A stretch of 64,000 nucleotides of DNA from Leptospira sp. 96542. GTDB lineage: Bacteria; Spirochaetota; Leptospiria; Leptospirales; Leptospiraceae. Shown one piece after another: positions 59,692 through 64,000 of the stretch. The stretch lies in NCBI GenBank assembly GCA_029310945.1, contig JARJFC010000004.1, positions 62,001 to 126,000 on the forward strand, in the 5' to 3' direction. The notes beneath the pieces were generated by a model. It was not told the DNA's origin and made no database searches. It worked only from the letters and a program-made list of their open reading frames with translations. Position 1 is the stretch's first letter. Each line of letters begins with the position of its first letter. A program made the position numbers and the translations under genes.

Positions 59692-60947
59692 TGGATTTCC
59701 CTGTCTTCAATCAAACGTCCATAACGATTGATTGTTTCCTTGATATTCTCTGTATCTAATTTAGATAGGGATTCAAATTGAAATCCAACAAAAAATTGGT
59801 CTTCGTTTCCAGGATCTTCTTTAAACCATAACATTTTGCAGGATCCGTGAACAAAACCAGCTAAATCGAAATGCATAAAAAATTCAATCCCCTCCCGACC
59901 CAATAAATCATGAGGAAATTCGCCTGATGATTTGGCCATAAACCCAGACATCGAGATATTTTCGATGGTGAAGACAAATTTTTTGCCCTCATGCCGAATC
60001 GATAGATTATTTTTAAACCGTTCGAGCACACGAAACCTTGGATCAATTTCGTAAACTTCTTCTTGGGTATTTTTTAAACGTTTATAAACCTTTAATGGCA
60101 AAATATTGGCTGCCATTTGGATTTTGGTTATTTCCTGATTTTCTTGGTACACAGTGATATCTAGGCTAGAAAAATTCCAATAACCCGCTTTGCTGTATTT
60201 CACTTCTTTACAAACTGTTCGCATTTTAATTGGCATATTGATTTTAGCATATTGTAAAAACTCAGAATTTAAATGTAGTAACAAAAATGTTACATCTTCA
60301 AAAGGAACTTTGCCATAAAGATGATTACATGCGATTCCAAATTGCCTGGCTGCTTCCACAATCTGCATACCAGAAATATGTTTTAAATTAGGTGGAGAAA
60401 AAAATTGATGATTGGGTGGAATGTATAAATTAGCAAAAAAAACATCTTTTTTTGGAATCTCAGTAATTGGTTCTAAAATGGAAGACAAGGCACTTTTTTC
60501 AACATTGCCTATATAATAATCTTTTCTTTTGAACATTTGTAAAATTCGAATTTCTTCCGCTTCTGTGATGTTTGATTTCAAAACAAACTTATCGAAACTT
60601 GAATCAAACTCATAAAGCGAATTCAAAAATTCTCTTTGTGTTGGTTCTAAATCTGCTTCTGACAACAAACGATCGGCTGTTTCCCGACTCACACGAGAAG
60701 GTACTGTTTTTAAAAGGTAATATTTTCCTGAATTGTCCCCTTTCAACTCGTAGTATTGCAGAAAGAAATTGATTTGTTTGGGATCCAATTTTGGAAATCC
60801 AAACCCTTCCATAATCTCTGCAGGGATCAACCGCGGTAGCGCCCGCCGGATATTGGATACAAAACTATCGTCTTGGAAATAAGTCCGAGTGTATTGTTTG
60901 CTTAAAGGAATAACGGATGGGAGTTCTTCATCGATTGTGATATTCAT
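59688..60947 (-). CDS. AfsA-like hotdog domain fused to a PilZ domain
   Basis: 419 residues. Residues about 165-305 follow the A-factor biosynthesis hotdog (AfsA/ScbA) pattern: PPNHQFFSPPNLKHISG, QIVEAARQFGIACNHLYGKV and VTFLLLHLNSEF. Residues about 315-410 look like a PilZ c-di-GMP domain with FTIENISMSGFMAKSSG (the N-x-S-x-x-G motif) and FFVGFQFESLSKLDTE; the upstream RxxxR is not clear (RFRVLERFKNN). The N-terminal 150 residues are unassigned. The reductase gene behind it overlaps by 4 bases. The pairing of hotdog and reductase mirrors butyrolactone pathways; that is inference. Confidence 0.72.
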   Translation of the reverse strand: MNITIDEELPSVIPLSKQYTRTYFQDDSFVSNIRRALPRLIPAEIMEGFGFPKLDPKQINFFLQYYELKGDNSGKYYLLKTVPSRVSRETADRLLSEADLEPTQREFLNSLYEFDSSFDKFVLKSNITEAEEIRILQMFKRKDYYIGNVEKSALSSILEPITEIPKKDVFFANLYIPPNHQFFSPPNLKHISGMQIVEAARQFGIACNHLYGKVPFEDVTFLLLHLNSEFLQYAKINMPIKMRTVCKEVKYSKAGYWNFSSLDITVYQENQEITKIQMAANILPLKVYKRLKNTQEEVYEIDPRFRVLERFKNNLSIRHEGKKFVFTIENISMSGFMAKSSGEFPHDLLGREGIEFFMHFDLAGFVHGSCKMLWFKEDPGNEDQFFVGFQFESLSKLDTENIKETINRYGRLIEDREIQ

Positions 60948-61047
60948 ATGGTATTGCTAAAATTTCATAACAGAATTTGTGGATAAATTTCCACAATTAT
61001 GTTTTTACAGCAATAATTTTAACACAAAAGCATCAAAAACAAGTATT

Positions 61048-61479
61048 TCACCTAACAACAGTCACAGAACAAGGAGAATGGTGGACAACTCGGTCAGAAA
61101 CACTGCCCATGAGGAACCTACCAAGGATTCCATGACCCCGGCTTCCGATCACGATGAGATCTACTTTCTCTTTTTCCGCCAATTTGCATATTTCTTCAGC
61201 AGGGTATCCTTCCACCACCACCCGTTTCCACTCCACTTTTGTTTCTGCAAGGATGGGGTGGATTTTTTCGAACCTTTGTTCAGATATCCATTTCACTCGG
61301 TCTTGTCCAAGAGGCGCGGCATCATAGTAGCCTGGCAAGGGACCGAAGTCTTCAATCACTTCTACAACAAAACAAATGGCGCCGCTTGCTTTGGCAATGG
61401 CAAGTCCCATCTCGAGTGCTTTTGCCGAACTTTGGGATCCGTCAACGGGGATGATGATTTTGCGAATGAATCTTTCCAT
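61048..61479 (-). CDS. Universal stress protein, UspA family
   Basis: 143 residues, cytosolic. N-terminal [20 protein letters not shown] and the C-terminal ATP-binding motif [20 protein letters not shown] (the G-2x-G-9x-G-S pattern), so an ATP-binding UspA-type member. It stands alone between potC (115 bases upstream) and the AfsA-PilZ gene. Regulation not visible. Confidence 0.92.
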   Translation of the reverse strand: MERFIRKIIIPVDGSQSSAKALEMGLAIAKASGAICFVVEVIEDFGPLPGYYDAAPLGQDRVKWISEQRFEKIHPILAETKVEWKRVVVEGYPAEEICKLAEKEKVDLIVIGSRGHGILGRFLMGSVSDRVVHHSPCSVTVVR

Positions 61480-61594
61480 TCCGTTTAGGATAACAAAATT
61501 CCTAAGGTATGGAAAGAAGATTTAGATTGATTTTTGTCAAACTACAGGAAGGATTCGAAACCTCCTCAAGCAAACAAATCGGTATTTTAGAAGA

Positions 61595-62398
61595 TTATTT
61601 TTTACTAACCTCATCTTCTTTTGTAAGGTAGTATGCGAGTAAAATGGGTAGAGTCGTGACAAGGATCACAAACACAGCCACAACATTGGTCACTGGCCTT
61701 TGCCTTGGTCGGATGAATTCAGTCAACATCCAAATGGGAACTGTGGATTGTTGTCCCGCTGTAAATGTAGTCACAATGACCTCATCAAATGATAATGCAA
61801 ATGATAACATCCCCCCTGCCAAAAGTGCTGTGGCAATGTTTGGAAGTATCACATAACGAAAGGTTTGGAATGGGTTTGCACCTAAATCCATCGAAGCTTC
61901 CACCATTGAGTGAGAACTTCGCCTAAGCCTTGCTAGAACATTATTATACACTGTGACCACACAAAATGTGGCATGGGCAATGACTATGGTCCACGTACTA
62001 AACGGAATTCCAAAGAGCGACATTGCTGATCGTAATGAAATCCCTGTGACAATGCCTGGAAGGGCAATGGGTAGAATGACCAAAAATGAAATGACTTCTT
62101 TGCCAAAAAACTGACTTCTGTAGACAGCAAGCGTTGCTAGAGTGCCAAGGATGATTGCAATGAATGTTGAGATCGTTGCGACTTGGGTAGACAAACTAAT
62201 CGCTTCCCAAATATCATTCCTTTCCCAAGCAACACCAAACCATTTCGTCGTAAAACCAGGCAAAGGAAACTGAAAGGTTTTTTCATCTGTTGAAAAGGCA
62301 TACATGATGATGATAAAAATGGGAATATGAATGAACATAAATCCTAATATGGTAGTGAATGTTAAAAAATATTTTCCGAAATTGATTTTAAAGGGCAT
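61595..62398 (-). CDS. potC: Spermidine/putrescine-type ABC permease PotC
   Basis: 267 residues, six membrane helices. The EAA loop MVEASMDLGANPFQTFRYVI that docks the ATPase is near residue 170. It forms a heterodimer with PotB; together with PotA and an unseen periplasmic PotD it imports polyamines. The start overlaps potB by 11 bases. Family members can carry other small cations or sugars, so substrate is provisional. Confidence 0.9.
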   Translation of the reverse strand: MPFKINFGKYFLTFTTILGFMFIHIPIFIIIMYAFSTDEKTFQFPLPGFTTKWFGVAWERNDIWEAISLSTQVATISTFIAIILGTLATLAVYRSQFFGKEVISFLVILPIALPGIVTGISLRSAMSLFGIPFSTWTIVIAHATFCVVTVYNNVLARLRRSSHSMVEASMDLGANPFQTFRYVILPNIATALLAGGMLSFALSFDEVIVTTFTAGQQSTVPIWMLTEFIRPRQRPVTNVVAVFVILVTTLPILLAYYLTKEDEVSKK

Positions 62399-63305
62399 CG
62401 AATGCTCCTAAACGTTTGGCGATACTTAGATAGATCATCATAATGATAACAGGAACTACAGAAAATGCGGCCGCCAAAGGTATGTTACCTGCCGTTCCTT
62501 GGTGGGTGTAAACAGCCATTCCAATAAAATAACTAGAATTTCCAATGATGGTAGGGATGATGTAATCGCCCAAGGTGAGAGAAAATGTAAAAATGGAACC
62601 CGCCACAACACCAGGAAAAGAAAGCGGCAAAACGACCTTCCAAAAAGTTTTAGAAGGACCTGCGCCTAGGTCTGATGATGCTTCTAATAAGGTTTTTGGG
62701 ATTCGCTCCAAAGATGCCTGAATTGGTAAAATCATATAGGGGAGCCAAATGTAAACGAATACAAGGAACATTCCAATATAGGAAAAAGAAAGAGAAGACC
62801 CTCCAATGACGGGGATTTCCAATATCCTATCCAATAAATGTAACAACCCAAGTTTATCCAAACACCAAGTGAGGATTCCTTCTTTTGCCATGATGAGTTT
62901 CCATGAATATACCTTTACTAAATAACTAGACCAAAGTGGTAACATCACTCCCAAATACAAAAGAGGTTTTAGTTTAGGGGAAGCATTCACTGCCATATAG
63001 TAAGCAATGGGAAAAGCGATGATGGCACTCGCGAGAGTGACAACCCCTGCCATAGATGTTGTACGGATGATGATGTCCCAATTCGTACTTTGCCGAAACA
63101 AATCATAATAAGAATCAAGAGTGAATTCTTGTTTAATGACTCCCGTAAAAGAATCGATCGAAAAAAAACTCTGAACAAGGAGAGTGAATAAAGAACCAAG
63201 GTATACAACACCAAGCCAAATGAGGAGAGGTGCTAACAACAAAAAGATAGCTAAACTTTTGCGATAAAATAAAAAAGCAACGAAACGATCCATAACGGTT
63301 GTCAT
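62388..63305 (-). CDS. potB: Spermidine/putrescine-type ABC permease PotB
   Basis: 305 residues, six membrane helices. EAA loop LLEASSDLGAGPSKTFWKVV is near residue 205. The start is preceded by an AAGGA site 8 bases upstream. It overlaps potC by 11 bases and lies 11 bases after potA, a single transcriptional unit. Confidence 0.9.
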   Translation of the reverse strand: MTTVMDRFVAFLFYRKSLAIFLLLAPLLIWLGVVYLGSLFTLLVQSFFSIDSFTGVIKQEFTLDSYYDLFRQSTNWDIIIRTTSMAGVVTLASAIIAFPIAYYMAVNASPKLKPLLYLGVMLPLWSSYLVKVYSWKLIMAKEGILTWCLDKLGLLHLLDRILEIPVIGGSSLSFSYIGMFLVFVYIWLPYMILPIQASLERIPKTLLEASSDLGAGPSKTFWKVVLPLSFPGVVAGSIFTFSLTLGDYIIPTIIGNSSYFIGMAVYTHQGTAGNIPLAAAFSVVPVIIMMIYLSIAKRLGAFDAL

Positions 63306-63316
63306 ATGGAATTTCC

Positions 63317-64000
63317 TTATAAAATATGCATGTCAGATTCTTTCCATCCAACAAGCACTTCCGAATTCTCAGACCCAGCATTTGATTCTAATTTTGCATT
63401 TTGTTTGAGTGCGATGAGACGAATGCCAGAAAAACTTTCCAAAAGCAATTTGGAAGTAGCACCTGAGTAAATATGACTTTTTAATTTTGCCTGGATGGTT
63501 ATGTAACCATCTGTGACTGAGTTTGGCGGAAATACATGCATCTTTTCTGGACGAACAAGTATTTTGTTTCGTTTGCCAAATATTTTTTCGGAGTCGGCTT
63601 CGGCAAAAATATTGGACACACCTACGAAGTTTGCAACAAATTCTGTTTTTGGTTTTTCATACAATTCTTCAGGTGTTGCAATTTGTTCCACCTTACCTTT
63701 ATTAAATACAGCAATGCGGTCTGACATAGACAATGCTTCTTCTTGATCGTGGGTAACAAAAACAAAGGTAATACCCACTTCTTTCTGGATTGCTTTCAGT
63801 TCAATTTGCATTTCTTCTCTTAATTTTAGATCGAGTGCTCCTAAGGGTTCATCTAAAAGTAGTACACGTGGGCGATTGATGAGAGCACGAGCAAGGGCGA
63901 TCCTTTGGCGTTGTCCACCAGAAAGTTCAGAAGGTTTACGACCACCCACATCGGGCAACCTAACCATCTCCAACATTTCTTTGACTCGAGATGTGATTTC
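63317..64000 (-). CDS. potA: Polyamine ABC transporter ATPase PotA, N-terminus beyond window
   Basis: 227 residues visible; the Walker A half runs off the right edge. Visible are the signature [16 protein letters not shown], Walker [20 protein letters not shown], the His switch [16 protein letters not shown] and a C-terminal TOBE domain with [18 protein letters not shown] sequence. It energises PotBC. The first visible residues read [13 protein letters not shown]. Confidence 0.93.
   Translation of the reverse strand, partial: EITSRVKEMLEMVRLPDVGGRKPSELSGGQRQRIALARALINRPRVLLLDEPLGALDLKLREEMQIELKAIQKEVGITFVFVTHDQEEALSMSDRIAVFNKGKVEQIATPEELYEKPKTEFVANFVGVSNIFAEADSEKIFGKRNKILVRPEKMHVFPPNSVTDGYITIQAKLKSHIYSGATSKLLLESFSGIRLIALKQNAKLESNAGSENSEVLVGWKESDMHIL

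Overview
The window is chromosomal DNA of a spirochaete of the genus Leptospira, most likely one of the free-living (saprophytic) species. This rests on gene content: Leptospira-style lipoprotein signal peptides, a short-form HisG, rpmF-plsX-fabG next to hisG and rpsA-cmk, the order rpsB-tsf-pyrH-frr-uppS-cdsA-dxr-rseP-proS-trpBA, and many multidomain signalling proteins. Species assignment is inference. No rRNA, tRNA, CRISPR array or insertion sequence was seen.

Layout. 1-5.7 kb: a dense minus-strand run for fatty-acid/phospholipid synthesis (fabG, partial; plsX), ribosome (rpmF, rpsA), histidine (hisG), a membrane-anchored TPR protein and cmk. 5.8-18.2 kb: mixed-strand block with a GAF/HWE-type histidine kinase, aroA, a large cyclic-nucleotide-binding protein, small lipoproteins, dxs and a CHASE2 adenylate/guanylate cyclase. 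18.2-29.7 kb: long minus-strand housekeeping run (rpsB to proS, then trpBA), which with dxs supplies isoprenoid precursors, undecaprenyl-PP, CDP-diacylglycerol and translation factors. A perfect G3N1 G-quadruplex motif with a nested hairpin lies between proS and trpB.

29.9-33.7 kb is an accessory, AT-rich patch: a heptad-repeat membrane protein, a small lipoprotein, a 54-residue SEC-C mini-gene, a decayed ORF, an RHH-PIN toxin-antitoxin pair under a palindromic operator, and a solitary fusion of a type I restriction HsdR-like N-terminal nuclease domain to a ParA ATPase.

33.8-40.3 kb is a plus-strand cell-envelope cluster: SGNH hydrolase lipoprotein, tandem DJ-1-like lipoprotein, TonB-dependent receptor, lipoprotein, membrane protein and exported MsrA. 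40.4-60.9 kb is rich in signalling: HATPase-HDOD protein, TRIC/YicG-like channel, large beta-helix lipoprotein, then a minus-strand run (SMP-30-like, PlsC-like, CNB-PP2C phosphatase, cupin, SDR, 7TM histidine kinase, bactofilin, mini-TPR, acpS), a 1904-residue kinase/STAND/GAF/PP2C protein, and an SDR overlapping a protein that joins an AfsA-like hotdog domain to a PilZ domain. 61-64 kb holds a universal stress protein and a polyamine-type ABC transporter (potC, potB, partial potA).

The most notable candidates for something undescribed are the AfsA-PilZ fusion with its translationally coupled reductase (a possible c-di-GMP-gated signal-lipid pathway), the HsdR-N/ParA fusion beside a toxin-antitoxin pair, and the HATPase-HDOD fusion.
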